This document shows, piece after piece, positions 35,456-45,361 of a stretch of DNA of 64,000 bases. The stretch's first letter is position 1. The number at the start of each line of letters is the position of its first letter. Below the pieces are notes generated by a model. The model was given only the letters and a program-made list of their open reading frames with translations. It was not told where the DNA came from and did no database searches. The stretch is taken from contig NZ_JAXBME010000007.1 of the NCBI RefSeq assembly GCF_033963835.1, forward strand, positions 1-64,000. Direction: 5' to 3'. This DNA is from Cytobacillus sp. IB215665. Lineage in GTDB: Bacteria; Bacillota; Bacilli; Bacillales; SM2101. The position numbers and the translations under genes were made by a program.

Positions 35456-36895
35456 TTAATCTATCTTTTCACCTGGGACCCAGCATGCATGAAACCCTAT
35501 CGGAATGTTTACAGGAATTTTCACCCTTGCGATTGGCCCATTAGCAAAATTAAGAGCATCTATAATTAATAACTCAGATTGATTTTCTACTTCGTCGTGA
35601 ACAAACGTAATTAAATAACCGTCATCCTCTGAATTTGAATACTGCCGTGGAGCAAAAGCTGCTTCATTTCCGTATCGTCCTTTCCCAAACATGAGCGTTT
35701 CAGAGTTCTGTTTTTCGGTATCATACTTTACAAGGCCATCAAACGATAACGTTTGTTCGTTAGAAATATGAACATTGTACGTATAGCGTGATTTTCTGCC
35801 TACGAAGTTCAAGTTCACGGTAGGAAATTCCGTATTTACATCATCAAGTAATCCTTCTTTAACCAAGCCTGTTGTTAAATTAAAACGCCAATAGTATAAC
35901 CTAGCGTTTAACTGTAAATAGGCTAACATTCTCGCAAGCGGACTAGCATTTTTTGTTACTTCAGGCATTGGTTCCTCAACCCTGCAACCGAGGAAGACGA
36001 TTTCATCTCCCTCTTCCCAAGAATTGATCGTATGATATATATAGCAAGGCTCTGCTTCGAACCATCGAATATTTTCATTTGACCCAAAACGAGGAATAAT
36101 ACCAAACCTACTAGGTACGTCTCGGTGAAATTCGACTTTGTATCGGCCTTTGCTAATTGCATTTGGATCAGCAAATAACGGTAAGTCCATTAATATCGAA
36201 TAATTTTCTGTAATTGCCATATCATGAGGAAGGCGTGGACCAGGTAAATCGACATCTACACAATGCGTTAAAATGCCCGAAGCCGATACAACTCCATATG
36301 TCAACGATGACCTTAATGGTCCATAATCAAAAAACATTAAGTCACCTGTTTGTTCATCTACTTTCGTATGCGCTGATATATTATTTTTATACTTCCCTCC
36401 AAAATCCTCAATTCCTAACGTTTCAAGCGTTTGTGGATCAACTTTGTATGGTTTACCTGACATATACCACAAGGTCATCAGTTGTTTATTATGGAAAACA
36501 ACATCGGTATTTGATGTGTCCTTCAATGGCATATCCTTTGGGTTTTTCACCATAGATTCCATACGCCCAAACCATATTGATTCTCCTACAGCGGCTTCTC
36601 TTTCAAAAGCAGCTGTTTTAATCCATCTGTTTCGATAGCTTACCTTTCCATCACGAAGTTGAACTGAGTGAAGCATACCATCACCGTCAAACCAATGATA
36701 TCTGCCTCTCGTTTCATATTTGGGATTAGGACCATTCCTCACATAAATTCCATTTATATCTCTAGGAATCTCCCCTTCAATGACTTCTAAATCTTCAACA
36801 AAAACTTCATCATGTATAGGCTTATATTTTCCCAATAAATACGGATTCACATTTGTTTCTAGTGCGAAATCAATCATATCATTTTTCATCTTCAC
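35456..36895 (-). CDS. carotenoid/stilbene cleavage oxygenase (RPE65/CCD family)
   Basis: A 479-residue non-heme iron dioxygenase of the carotenoid-cleavage family. The four iron-binding His are at residues 176 (SAHTK), 224 (LPHDM), 288 (YIYHTIN) and 469 (GFHACW); the second-shell Glu regions are also present. NGIYVRNGPNP and WFDGDGMLHSV are typical N-terminal signatures. Such enzymes split conjugated C=C bonds of carotenoids, apocarotenoids or lignin-type stilbenes into aldehydes. There is no signal peptide. It heads a leftward cluster with two thiolases and an acyl-CoA dehydrogenase, suggesting that the cleavage product enters beta-oxidation. The start is GTG 36895 or ATG 36889. Confidence 0.93.
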   Translation of the reverse strand: MKMKNDMIDFALETNVNPYLLGKYKPIHDEVFVEDLEVIEGEIPRDINGIYVRNGPNPKYETRGRYHWFDGDGMLHSVQLRDGKVSYRNRWIKTAAFEREAAVGESIWFGRMESMVKNPKDMPLKDTSNTDVVFHNKQLMTLWYMSGKPYKVDPQTLETLGIEDFGGKYKNNISAHTKVDEQTGDLMFFDYGPLRSSLTYGVVSASGILTHCVDVDLPGPRLPHDMAITENYSILMDLPLFADPNAISKGRYKVEFHRDVPSRFGIIPRFGSNENIRWFEAEPCYIYHTINSWEEGDEIVFLGCRVEEPMPEVTKNASPLARMLAYLQLNARLYYWRFNLTTGLVKEGLLDDVNTEFPTVNLNFVGRKSRYTYNVHISNEQTLSFDGLVKYDTEKQNSETLMFGKGRYGNEAAFAPRQYSNSEDDGYLITFVHDEVENQSELLIIDALNFANGPIARVKIPVNIPIGFHACWVPGEKID

Positions 36896-37520
36896 CCTTT
36901 TCCCCCTCTACATAAATTATTAACTTGTCAATTCGTGTCGTTAAACCGAATTATCAGTTATATAAGAAATTTTCTTACAAAGCGACAAAAAACACACCAT
37001 TTGCGTTTAGAAAATTCATCTACGTAAGTCCTACTTAAATCAAGGTTGTTTTCACATCTGTTGTTGCTGTAGATTCTTAGATATAAGCGCGTAAGTGTTC
37101 GGGGCATCTTTTCTACTTTTACAGTACTAAAGCTCTAATAAAACTCAGCATATTTTCCATTTACAAAAAAATAGTAACAGAGTTTACGAAAAGAGCCTAA
37201 ATCAAAGTTGGAGAATAGATGTTAATATGGTTGAAGTTAATAGATTTGTAGGTAATGAGATAGGTGATTTATTATTAGAAACAACCTTACTTACTCTTGA
37301 GTAAATAACTTATTATTCATAATAATGACATAATATCGGAGCTATATCTAGTAAAAAAATTCGAGTTTTTTAGACAAATAAGCTCATTTAATAAATGCTG
37401 GTTTATGATTATATGACTTTTTGATCATGCCTTACTTTCAATTTTTATACCTTGGAAATTTACTCTAATAAGAAACCTAAAAATTGGTATAATACAATAA
37501 AATACGTGGAGAAACGCAAA
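36896..37520. other. intergenic region carrying a full MITE copy
   Basis: Besides the MITE at 37044-37197, a short coding-like scrap (VEVNRFVGNEIGD, about 37228-37270) and a TATAAT at 37488-37493 ahead of the broken peptidase are visible. No intact gene. Confidence 0.4.
37044..37197 (+). mobile_element. MITE-like element, best-preserved copy with 8-bp target duplication
   Basis: A 154-bp copy starting GGTTGTTTTCA and ending CGAAAAGAGCC, flanked on both sides by TAAATCAA (37036-37043 and 37198-37205). The inner segment GTTCGGGGCATCTTTTC is the family core. The perfect 8-bp direct repeat shows insertion by a transposase-like process. No gene is inside. Confidence 0.85.
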
Positions 37521-38145
37521 ATGAAACTTGTTTTATCGGGGGAGGAGATCCTCATACACGGGAACTCGATGTTGTAATAAACTATTTAGCATATCACGTC
37601 AAAGTAGAAGATAGACTTTTAATAATTCCTTTAGCAACAGAAGAGTTCAAAGTTGATAAATGGTATAACTTTGTAAGAGAAACATTTAACAATTTCGGGA
37701 TTCAACATATTAAACTTCTTGATTATCAGCTTTCAAGTGAAGCTGCAAAATGAAATAAAAAGTCATAATATACTTTTTTCACAGGAGGAAGACCTGAAAA
37801 GTTAATTGAAAGGCTGCTTACGAAAGGGTTGCTACACAGTATTAAAAGTTCTTCAGGAATAACGGTCGGAGTTAGTGCAGGAGCCTTAGTTTTTAGTGAA
37901 AACTGTTTAATCACAAAGGATGACGATTATCCAGAAACTCAAGTAATCATAGGTATAGAGTTAGTAGACTTTTGTGTAGAAGTTCACTATGACGAAAACA
38001 TTGATCGGGAGTTACTCTTTTATCAGCAAATAAGGAAATATACGCTATACCCGATGGCAGTGCAATATTGTGGGAAGAACATATAATTACCCCTATTAAC
38101 AATATTTTTTATTTTAGCAAGGGAACTAAGCACATATTGACCTAA
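37521..38145 (+). pseudogene. broken S51 peptidase (peptidase E-like)
   Basis: Frames joined in order give MKLVLSGGGDPHTRELDVV, a middle part VEDRLLIIPLATEEFKVD, then FFTGGRPEKLIERLL, VGVSAGALVFSENC and a tail KYAIPDGSAILWEEH. GVSAGA is the serine nucleophile motif of S51 peptidases (dipeptidase E/cyanophycinase relatives). One G is missing in the opening SGGGDP run near 37544, stops and a frame change occur near 37750-37785, and another shift lies near 38030. The ribosome site and start are intact, so decay is fairly recent. Confidence 0.82.
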
Positions 38146-38252
38146 TTATCTAGAATTTGTTAAACAACAATGAATTAGGAAACCACTAAATTCTAGTTTT
38201 GTATTTTACAATTAAAATTCGCTTTTGAAAAAAGTGACCATTCATGTTACTT

Positions 38253-38281
38253 GAAAAAAGCCCAAAAAGGGCTTTTTAATA
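38253..38281. terminator. bidirectional intrinsic terminator
   Basis: AAAAAGCCC and GGGCTTTTT form a compact hairpin with A- and T-runs on both sides, between the broken peptidase and the convergent methyltransferase gene. Confidence 0.82.
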
Positions 38282-38335
38282 TCCAACTGCACCTTAAATA
38301 ATTGATATTTCACTCAATTCTAATTAGCATTGTAC

Positions 38336-39046
38336 TCACTTTTTTGATTCTGCTTTAACAATGATAAAGTGAGGGTTTTTCATTAAATACTTATAAGCAT
38401 CATAATAATCCTCTTTCATTATTTCCAACGGTTGAGGTTCCACCACTTCTTCTATACTAAAAAATTTTACCGTATCAGCTATAATTTGCTGTAGAGGTCT
38501 ACCTCGATATTGTACCTCAATTGTAATATTTTGTTTTCTCCATATATCTGATATCACCCTCTGCTCAAAATAGTCCTCACATTTGAAATGAGTAAGTTCC
38601 ATGAAAGGATGGTGTACTGAAAATAACAAAGTTCCATGAGGCTTTAATACTCTATTAAACTCACTAAATGTGAATTCCCAGTCTTTAATATAATGAAGTG
38701 TTAATGATGAAACAATAACATCAAATTCATCATTTTCAAATGGCAAGCTCTTTTCCAGGTCTTGACACAATATACTTGCTTTATTATTAAGCCTTTGCTT
38801 AGCTACTTCAACCATACGAGGGCTTATATCAATTCCTGTTACACTAGCTCCTCGTTTAACTAATGCCTCTGCATACCACCCAGCTGCACAACCAGCATCA
38901 AGAACATTATTATTATGTAAATGTTTTGGCAACAATTCCATCATTGCTGGCCGTTCATAAAAAGCGTTATAAGGACTGTCATTATCAACATTCTCTGCGT
39001 ATGTTTTAGCTAACAGATTAAACGTTTCAGCAGTTTTATTGGGCAT
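38336..39046 (-). CDS. class I SAM-dependent methyltransferase
   Basis: A 236-residue methyltransferase. The SAM-binding motif I is VLDAGCAAGWYAEAL, motif II is VTGIDIS, and FDVIVSSLTLHYI and LKPHGTLLFSVHHP are the following strands. The substrate is not evident; it is of the UbiE/Methyltransf_11 kind acting on small molecules. TAGGAGGGGGG before ATG 39046 fixes the start and rejects nine upstream codons. It ends near a shared bidirectional terminator. Confidence 0.88.
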   Translation of the reverse strand: MPNKTAETFNLLAKTYAENVDNDSPYNAFYERPAMMELLPKHLHNNNVLDAGCAAGWYAEALVKRGASVTGIDISPRMVEVAKQRLNNKASILCQDLEKSLPFENDEFDVIVSSLTLHYIKDWEFTFSEFNRVLKPHGTLLFSVHHPFMELTHFKCEDYFEQRVISDIWRKQNITIEVQYRGRPLQQIIADTVKFFSIEEVVEPQPLEIMKEDYYDAYKYLMKNPHFIIVKAESKK

Positions 39047-39220
39047 GTTTATCCCCCCTCCTAAAAACATCAAAACTCATATTAATATAATAATTAAGTA
39101 TCGTTCCTAAATAAGAATATATATATGCTATTTTAGAACAATTAAACAACGATACTATTTTCTAATTCTATAAGCTTAAAAAGAAGACTTTAAAAGTTAT
39201 CTTAAACGAGATACACCCAA

Positions 39221-39255
39221 ATAATAAAAGGGCTCGTATTTAGCCCTTTTATTAT
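39221..39255 (-). terminator. intrinsic terminator after the GyrI-like gene
   Basis: ATAATAAAAGGGCT pairs with AGCCCTTTTATTAT across a 7-base loop, a 14-bp stem located just after the leftward stop codon at 39284. Confidence 0.78.
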
Positions 39256-39283
39256 CTAACAATTATATAAATTGTAGCTTAGA

Positions 39284-39760
39284 TTATGAAACAATTGGAA
39301 GCGAATAACGTACATATCCATCTACATCATAGTCGTATTTTTCACAAATTCGATACTTTCGACCGTTAGAGCTTAACTCTAGGTTATTTTTTTCTACAAA
39401 AGAATACAGTGCTTCTCCTGCAGCATTAAAATCATGGTCGTTGTTTGCTACTACAACACAGCTTTGCTTAGGTAGAGTGATTTTCGTAAACCACTCAGGT
39501 ATGCCATCATAAGATTTTACTTCAACACAGAGAATATATGCATGTGTTTCAGGATTATCCTGTAATTCTGTTATTGGCCAAATTCCGTAATGAATTCGCC
39601 CGTTCACAACTTGTGGCATATGCTGGGATATAGCAAACAAGCTTTCCTTTGCATTTTCATATTTACTCTTCATGTCCTTTAAGCTTATACACGGAATTCC
39701 TATAAGCTTTATTTCTTCATGTTCAATAAGTACAGGCTTCATATGGTCTATGTTTTGCAT
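39284..39760 (-). CDS. GyrI-like / AraC effector-binding domain protein
   Basis: A 158-residue stand-alone GyrI-like (SOUL-type) small-molecule-binding domain. HYGIWPITELQDNPETHAYILCVEV and the C-terminal CEKYDYDVDGYVRYSLPI fit the family that appears as the ligand domain of multidrug AraC/MerR regulators. No DNA-binding domain is attached, so it may sequester a ligand or act with another protein. GGAGGTGG before the ATG is a strong ribosome site. Confidence 0.8.
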   Translation of the reverse strand: MQNIDHMKPVLIEHEEIKLIGIPCISLKDMKSKYENAKESLFAISQHMPQVVNGRIHYGIWPITELQDNPETHAYILCVEVKSYDGIPEWFTKITLPKQSCVVVANNDHDFNAAGEALYSFVEKNNLELSSNGRKYRICEKYDYDVDGYVRYSLPIVS

Positions 39761-39850
39761 ACTTCCACCTCCAAAAAATTGTTAATTTATACAAGTCTTA
39801 GTTTAATTGATTGAAAAAGTGTTGTAAATCATTTTCTGAATATTAAACTA

Positions 39851-40870
39851 TTATAGTGTGGTGCTTTGATCTACAATGCCAAAACTCCCCTCTTGTTTTA
39901 TTTCTGTTCCAAAGTTTAATGAATTAATCTTTATAGATTTGCTTAAATTTTTCCTCAGCTTAATTAGCCACTGAGGTTCATGATTCCATTGTTCATCTAC
40001 TGATCGTAAGACACGTACATACCCATATAAGTTAGCAAAACGTTTACATGCAGGAATGATTGACATCATATCTTCTGAGATTTCATTTTCTGTAAGATAT
40101 CCTGCCAAAAATTGTTTCTTCATTACCTGATAGTTGTCATCAGACATACATTCTTTTATACTATCAAGTGCTTGAACTATATCCATAACATACCAGTGAT
40201 ACATAGCGTCGTCAAAATCGATGATATGACAGGAATGTGAAGCCTCATCGTAGAAAACATTATCGTATTCAAAGTCATAATGAACTAAACCAAAGTCGTG
40301 TTTTGTTACAGGAATAGTTTTAAAATATTGCTTAAGCATAGATGTTTCCACCTTAGCTGCAGTTTCGTTTGGAAAGTGACTCAACGTATGATCTATCCAA
40401 TGTAACACATCACTATACGACCAGCGTGTGTTCCTTACAGGCTTATAATCACAAGCTAACTGATGAAGTTTCCCTAGTGCTTTGCCATAGCTAAACAAGA
40501 CATGATCACTAAAATCAGTCTTATTTATAGGTACTCCTGCTACTCGTTTAAATACAGAAGCATAATAAACACCCCAAGGAGTTTGTGCCTCAATAAGATC
40601 CACACCATTTTGTGCATTTACGACCTCTAATGCGTCGTATCGTTTACTGCGTAAGTAAGTAATAAATTCAAGCTCCGCTAAAATGTTCTCTCTACACTTT
40701 TCTGTTTTGGGTGAAAATCTTAAAAACCTTGTCTCACCTTTGTACTTAAACGTGTAAATCGCATTGGTGGATATTCTCAAAGCTGCTATTGAACCTATAT
40801 CATTTTCCCAGTTTTGCACTAACATCTCTGCTAAATCTACATTAATAAAAAGATATTTAACTTTCATCAT
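39851..40870 (-). CDS. APH-type kinase (aminoglycoside phosphotransferase / homoserine kinase-like fold)
   Basis: A 339-residue kinase-like protein. LVHYDFEYDNVFYDE is the Brenner motif (HxDxxxxN) with the catalytic Asp and metal-binding Asn, and HIIDFDDAMYHWYVMDI supplies the DFD metal site, so catalysis is plausible. The N-terminal lobe shows YTFKYKGETRFLRFSP with a strand-placed Lys/Arg. Substrate could be an amino alcohol, sugar or drug; nothing nearby decides. AAGGAG seven bases before the double ATG sets the start. Confidence 0.85.
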   Translation of the reverse strand: MMKVKYLFINVDLAEMLVQNWENDIGSIAALRISTNAIYTFKYKGETRFLRFSPKTEKCRENILAELEFITYLRSKRYDALEVVNAQNGVDLIEAQTPWGVYYASVFKRVAGVPINKTDFSDHVLFSYGKALGKLHQLACDYKPVRNTRWSYSDVLHWIDHTLSHFPNETAAKVETSMLKQYFKTIPVTKHDFGLVHYDFEYDNVFYDEASHSCHIIDFDDAMYHWYVMDIVQALDSIKECMSDDNYQVMKKQFLAGYLTENEISEDMMSIIPACKRFANLYGYVRVLRSVDEQWNHEPQWLIKLRKNLSKSIKINSLNFGTEIKQEGSFGIVDQSTTL

Positions 40871-41857
40871 TAGAAAAGGCTCCTTTTTTCTTTTGTTATT
40901 TAATTTCTCCTCAAAGTTTCTTCTCTTTATAGCTAATCTTTGTTACTCTACTAATTGCTTTTCGTAACTATCCACTCTTTGTTTGACTTATATTATTGAG
41001 GAACAACTGGACATGAAGCTAAAGTATTATTTAACTGTTTTATGAGTGCATTAAAAAAACCACAAGGCTATATTAAATAACCTTGTGGCTTAAAAACTCA
41101 TCCTTCTCATAGTCACTGTTAACTCTTTGGTACTAATCTACTTTTTACGAACACCAAATCGACTCATAACAGCTTTTTTAAAAATCCATACTCACACCAT
41201 ACTCATTTCTAACACATATATTTAAAAACAAGCTAATGATTTATTCCGCATGAGTGAGAGGCAATACATGTAATTCCCAAGGTTATCCTCATTAAATTAG
41301 TCATCACTAACTCTCACTCCCTTCTATAATAGTAAGAAAATTATACCAATTATAATAGTATAAATCAACCGTTGAAGTATCCATAATAGTTAAAAAACAA
41401 GAACAGCAATCTTGCTATTGTTTGTCCTCTTCTGTTATATAGGATCTTTAGAAGCATTTAAAGTTATTTTTTCGGAAGCCTCTTTTCGTAAATTTTTTTC
41501 ACACTTATATTCGAGCAACTAGTATGTATATATGTTAGATGTATTCGTGTTTAGATATTATTACTAAGGGCATTTTTTTTGAATTGATTTAATAAGTAGG
41601 TTTTTTTCACAAATATTGCTCGCTATTATCATTATGATGCATCATTTGCTTTTACAACTATCTAGTAACCAATTAAACTAAGTAAAATAAGTATGAAGTT
41701 AGTGCTTATATTAAATGTAGCAGTTACAAACAAACTTCATGATAAAGTGTGTTAGTTTATTAATTTCACTAATTATTATGCGAATTTTAAAAACATGTCA
41801 CATATTAAGTCACAAGATTGTGGTAATAAGTAGAACATCAAAAAGGAGGGAAGAAAA
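40871..41857. other. long intergenic region
   Basis: No intact gene. It contains the hairpin at 41060-41088, short leftward scraps at about 41135-41330 (a 23-codon frame MTNLMRITLGITC with a fair ribosome site, and KKAVMSRFGVRKK) that may be a decayed small gene, and a MITE-end-like sequence AAGCCTCTTTTCGTAAA at about 41476-41492. The last 300 bp form the promoter area of the second ECF sigma operon. Confidence 0.4.
41060..41088. terminator. hairpin terminator
   Basis: CCACAAGG pairs with CCTTGTGG around a 13-base AT loop, with an A-run before the stem (T-run leftward). No gene end is near, so it may terminate read-through or a lost gene. Confidence 0.5.
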
Positions 41858-42424
41858 GTGCAAGTATTCAAGAATACTAAAGATAGTATAGCCACAACAC
41901 AGGAGAACGACTTTACTGAATGTATTGTAAAATACCACCAGAAAATACATAAATATTGCTATCATTTACTGAGAAACCGACAAGATGCAGAGGATGCAAC
42001 ACAAGAAGTATTTCTAAAAGCATACAAAAGTTTCCACAAAGTTCATTCTCAATCTACTTTATCACCTTGGTTTTATACTATTGCTTATAGACATTGTTTA
42101 AATGTATTAAAAAGAAAAAAATTAATTAGTTTTATCCCTTATCAGACAGATATTAAGTTATTGCCAGAAGAAGAGTATATCAATAGCGAACTTGAATTTA
42201 ACGAAGAAATATCGTATTTGCTACGGAAACTAACATCAAAAGAGCGTGCAATAGTCACAATGAAGGTGATAAATGAATTTCCATATTCTGAAATATCAAC
42301 AATAGTTAATAGTAGCCAGTCAGCAGTAAGAAAATGTTATGAACGTGCGATAAAAAAATTAAAAAAGCATACAACTTCAAATGAAATGGGGTGTGTTAAT
42401 GATGAAAAAATTTCAATCAATTGA
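41858..42424 (+). CDS. ECF-type RNA polymerase sigma factor (second)
   Basis: A 188-residue ECF sigma factor. Region 2 shows YHQKIHKYCYHLLRNRQDAEDATQEVFLKAY and region 4 shows LTSKERAIVTMKVINEFPYSEISTIV with the HTH. It uses GTG preceded by AAAGGAGGG. The final 26 bp overlap the next gene. It is unlike the first sigma factor of the window in both domains, so they respond to different signals. Confidence 0.93.
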   Translation: MQVFKNTKDSIATTQENDFTECIVKYHQKIHKYCYHLLRNRQDAEDATQEVFLKAYKSFHKVHSQSTLSPWFYTIAYRHCLNVLKRKKLISFIPYQTDIKLLPEEEYINSELEFNEEISYLLRKLTSKERAIVTMKVINEFPYSEISTIVNSSQSAVRKCYERAIKKLKKHTTSNEMGCVNDEKISIN

Positions 42425-43319
42425 ACATTTTAAGCAAGCATATAAAAGCGAACATGTCCCTGAAATGGACGAACAAAAAATACATGATGCCATATCTGAA
42501 CAATTTCAAAGCCCTAAGAAAATTTCATCTGTCAATAAACAACTAATATTTATTACAACAGCCATATTCTTAATATTAACTGGAACAGTTAGTGTTGCAG
42601 CTAAACTGTCTGGTTGGACATTTGTTAACTCAAACAACGAAGAATTAATGGAAGTTACTGGGTATAGTGATCAAAGAAGTTTTACGTATGATGATGTGAT
42701 TGAAGAGCTAACAGAGACAATTGAACCAGGTGAATTCCAATATTTTATTGCAGTAGATGAATATGAAGAACTTGGAGTGACAGCGATCACTCCTATCTAT
42801 AAACCATCAGAGTTTTCAGACTTCCAAGACCTAAAAGAGGCTATAGGAGAGGAGATTATTATACCAACAATCTTTCCTGAGACATACCAATTTGCTCAAG
42901 CAACTGTAACATATGGTGGGGCATGGGAAGGAAACATAGCTGAGCTTGCAGAGAATATGTATTTAGAGGCAAAAGAACAAGGATTACAATATATCACTAG
43001 ACAAGTAAATCACAATTCTTTAGTAGGCGAGATAAGTATAAAATATAAAAAAACTAGTAATTCTGATGAGATCAATGTAATAATTAGTACTGCACCAACA
43101 TCATATACTCCTATCTTATCTATACCTCAAGAAGATTTGGAGCGTTCAGAGAAAAGGGAACATGACGGTATTGAGTATTTATATGATCCCGAAAAAGCTC
43201 ATGTAGACTTTGTGAGAGAGCATAATGGATCAAAATGGATGTACCATATTGTTAATGGTGGAGGTTTAGAAAATGAAGTTTATATAATTGAATTAACAGA
43301 GAACTTGATCCAGCAATAA
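42399..43319 (+). CDS. anti-sigma-like membrane protein with DUF4367-like outer domain
   Basis: A 306-residue protein. Residues 1-47 are cytosolic and charged (probable sigma-binding part), 48-75 form one membrane span (LIFITTAIFLILTGTVSVAA), and the outer 230 residues carry the DUF4367-like pattern (IPTIFPETYQFAQATVTYGG) seen in many Bacillus anti-sigma factors. GGGGTG five bases before ATG 42399 sets the start, overlapping the sigma gene by 26 bp. A strong terminator follows at 43490. Confidence 0.8.
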   Translation: MMKKFQSIEHFKQAYKSEHVPEMDEQKIHDAISEQFQSPKKISSVNKQLIFITTAIFLILTGTVSVAAKLSGWTFVNSNNEELMEVTGYSDQRSFTYDDVIEELTETIEPGEFQYFIAVDEYEELGVTAITPIYKPSEFSDFQDLKEAIGEEIIIPTIFPETYQFAQATVTYGGAWEGNIAELAENMYLEAKEQGLQYITRQVNHNSLVGEISIKYKKTSNSDEINVIISTAPTSYTPILSIPQEDLERSEKREHDGIEYLYDPEKAHVDFVREHNGSKWMYHIVNGGGLENEVYIIELTENLIQQ

Positions 43320-43489
43320 AGTAATTCTGCGAAATGAGAAGTGTAAAATGATATTTTGATTCATTTTCATGAAAAAAATTAAGCGATATTTGTAGCATGT
43401 CTATCCTTTATATTTTAACCATGAAAATGTGAGTAGTATGATTCAGTAGCAAGAGTAAATTACCAATATATCCCAAGATAGATAAAACT

Positions 43490-43519
43490 AATAGCCTGTC
43501 ATTTGTTAGACAGGCTATT
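43490..43519 (+). terminator. intrinsic terminator of the second ECF operon
   Basis: AATAGCCTGTC pairs with GACAGGCTATT across an 8-base loop, followed by ATCATTAT. The stem is GC-rich and long; it lies 170 bp after the stop codon. Confidence 0.7.
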
Positions 43520-43700
43520 ATCATTATATGAAGTTCTCCATTTACTAAAATCCTCTTTCTTTCACGAAATTTATTTATATCCACTTAACCATAAACATAC
43601 CTACACTTCTTAAAATGATTTTTTAGCTTATTCTTCTTGACTTAGAGTATACTCTAATATTTATAATCAGCTTGATTAGCAATGCTCCTTTAAAATAGAA

Positions 43701-43833
43701 GGCTCTTTTAGTAAGCATTGTTGTTATATATACGAATAGACATACTAAACTAGGGTTTCTGAACTCGTCATCATTTTAAAAGAGACGAAACTACTGTTAA
43801 ATACGTGTTTATTTATTATCAAGAAAAACAGCC
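43701..43833 (+). mobile_element. MITE-like element, short copy
   Basis: About 133 bp from GGCTCTTTTAGTAAGCATTG to GAAAAACAGCC. The ends are inverted repeats of the family, but the inner part is diverged and no target duplication is visible. The remaining DNA between 43520 and 44051 shows nothing else I can name. Confidence 0.55.
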
Positions 43834-44051
43834 TTAGCAAAAGAACATTCTATGTCTATTGTGAAAAAGACAATATGCCATGATAAATTATATAAGTATT
43901 TTATTATGTACAGAATAAATGGGTGTAATTAAAAAATTCACGTCAGTATAAGCTAAGCATTGTTGTCCAATATCTGAAAGTATTGCTAATCCCTCATTTA
44001 CATTACTAGGATAGTACAAGTTAGTAAATAAATTAGAAAGAAGGATGAATT

Positions 44052-44906
44052 ATGGAAAAACAAATTGCAGTAATAACAGGAACCTCGACTGGTCTTGGTT
44101 TTGCATTAACAGAAAAGTTGGCAAATGAAGGCTGGAAGGTCTACGCAACAATGAGAAATTTAGAGAAAGGTCAAGCAATTAGAGAGTTACAACAATCAGG
44201 TTTAACTGTTGAGTTATTGCAGTTAGATGTCCAGTCACAAGATTCAGTAGATCAAGCTATTCAAACTGTAATTAGTCAAGAAGGACATATAGACTTATTA
44301 GTAAATAATGCAGGAATTGGATATATCAAAACGACTGAACAATCTTCTGAAGAAGAATATATCAATGTATTTGATATTAATACATTTGGTGCAATTCGTT
44401 GTACAAAAGCTGTACTTCCTTATATGCGTGAGAAGAAAAAAGGAAGAATTGTAGCAATATCATCAGTTGGTGGTTTAGTAGGACAACCTTTAAATGAAAT
44501 ATACTGTGCGACAAAGTTTGCTCTTGAAGGCTACTATGAGAGCCTTGCTACTTATGTAACTCCGTATTTCGGAGTCGAGTTCATGGTTGTTGAGCCAGGC
44601 GGTATTTCATCTGAATTCGCTAAAAGTGTTCTTGCAGGCGTCTCTAGTGGAGGTGGCTTTCCTAAGGATGATTTTGAACAAGTTGTTAATGACTATATGG
44701 GCTCAAGGACAAATCGATCTGATAATATTTATCAAACCCCATCAGAAGTTGCAGATGTTATCCTATCTCAACTAAGTACGAATCCGCTTCCTTTAAGGAT
44801 TAGAACATCAGACTGGTCTGAAAAATTTTGCCAGTATAAAACAAAAGAAGATCCGACTGGCCTACTTCAAACAAAAGATGTTATTCAACAAATGTTAGGT
44901 AAATAA
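44052..44906 (+). CDS. short-chain dehydrogenase/reductase
   Basis: A 284-residue SDR with TGTSTGLG cofactor loop, Arg in ATMRN after strand 2 (which points to NADP(H)), NNAG, Ser in AISSVGG and YCATK. The long C-terminal arm past residue 200 resembles SDRs acting on larger or lipid-like substrates. GAAAGAAGG before ATG 44052 is adequate. It stands alone between two MITE copies. Confidence 0.9.
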   Translation: MEKQIAVITGTSTGLGFALTEKLANEGWKVYATMRNLEKGQAIRELQQSGLTVELLQLDVQSQDSVDQAIQTVISQEGHIDLLVNNAGIGYIKTTEQSSEEEYINVFDINTFGAIRCTKAVLPYMREKKKGRIVAISSVGGLVGQPLNEIYCATKFALEGYYESLATYVTPYFGVEFMVVEPGGISSEFAKSVLAGVSSGGGFPKDDFEQVVNDYMGSRTNRSDNIYQTPSEVADVILSQLSTNPLPLRIRTSDWSEKFCQYKTKEDPTGLLQTKDVIQQMLGK

Positions 44907-44979
44907 CGAGATGTAAGGTAAAAACCCAACCATCAGTAATAGGTTTAGCTTGTTATATTAGAAATAATTCATTAATGAA

Positions 44980-45118
44980 GGCTTTTTCGCATTTGAAGTA
45001 ACAACACTTACACAATGAGGGTTCGTAGTATCTTTTTTCTCCAAAATAAAAATCATATAATACACCTTAGCTACTTCAGACGTAAGTGAAAAAAGCAACG
45101 AAGTTTACGAAAAGAATC
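44980..45118 (+). mobile_element. MITE-like element
   Basis: About 139 bp beginning GGCTTTTTCGCATTTGAAG and ending GTTTACGAAAAGAATC, with the core GTTCGTAGTATCTTTTTTC. Ends are typical but the flanking duplication has eroded. It follows the SDR gene; a short AGACAGGT/ACCTGTCT hairpin at 45127-45156 lies just beyond. Confidence 0.65.
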
Positions 45119-45361
45119 ATAATAATAGACAGGTGGAAACTCAACTCTACCTGTCTAAAAAGGTCAACCGTAATAGAGCTAAAGCTTAATTTACATACCC
45201 TCACATGACTCCGCAACAAAAAACATCTAAGCTATAATTAAAACACTTCTCTTTGCTTGACCTTGTATAGTTACTTTTGCGAATCCATTTTTTCATTCAT
45301 GACTGTGTTATTTATAAAATAGACTATATTAGTAATTATTTATAGAAAAGGTGAAGATGCG

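Noticed and set aside
41130-41330. Short leftward peptide frames
   Set aside because: The best has only 23 codons and the next scrap lies in another frame; at most a decayed small gene.
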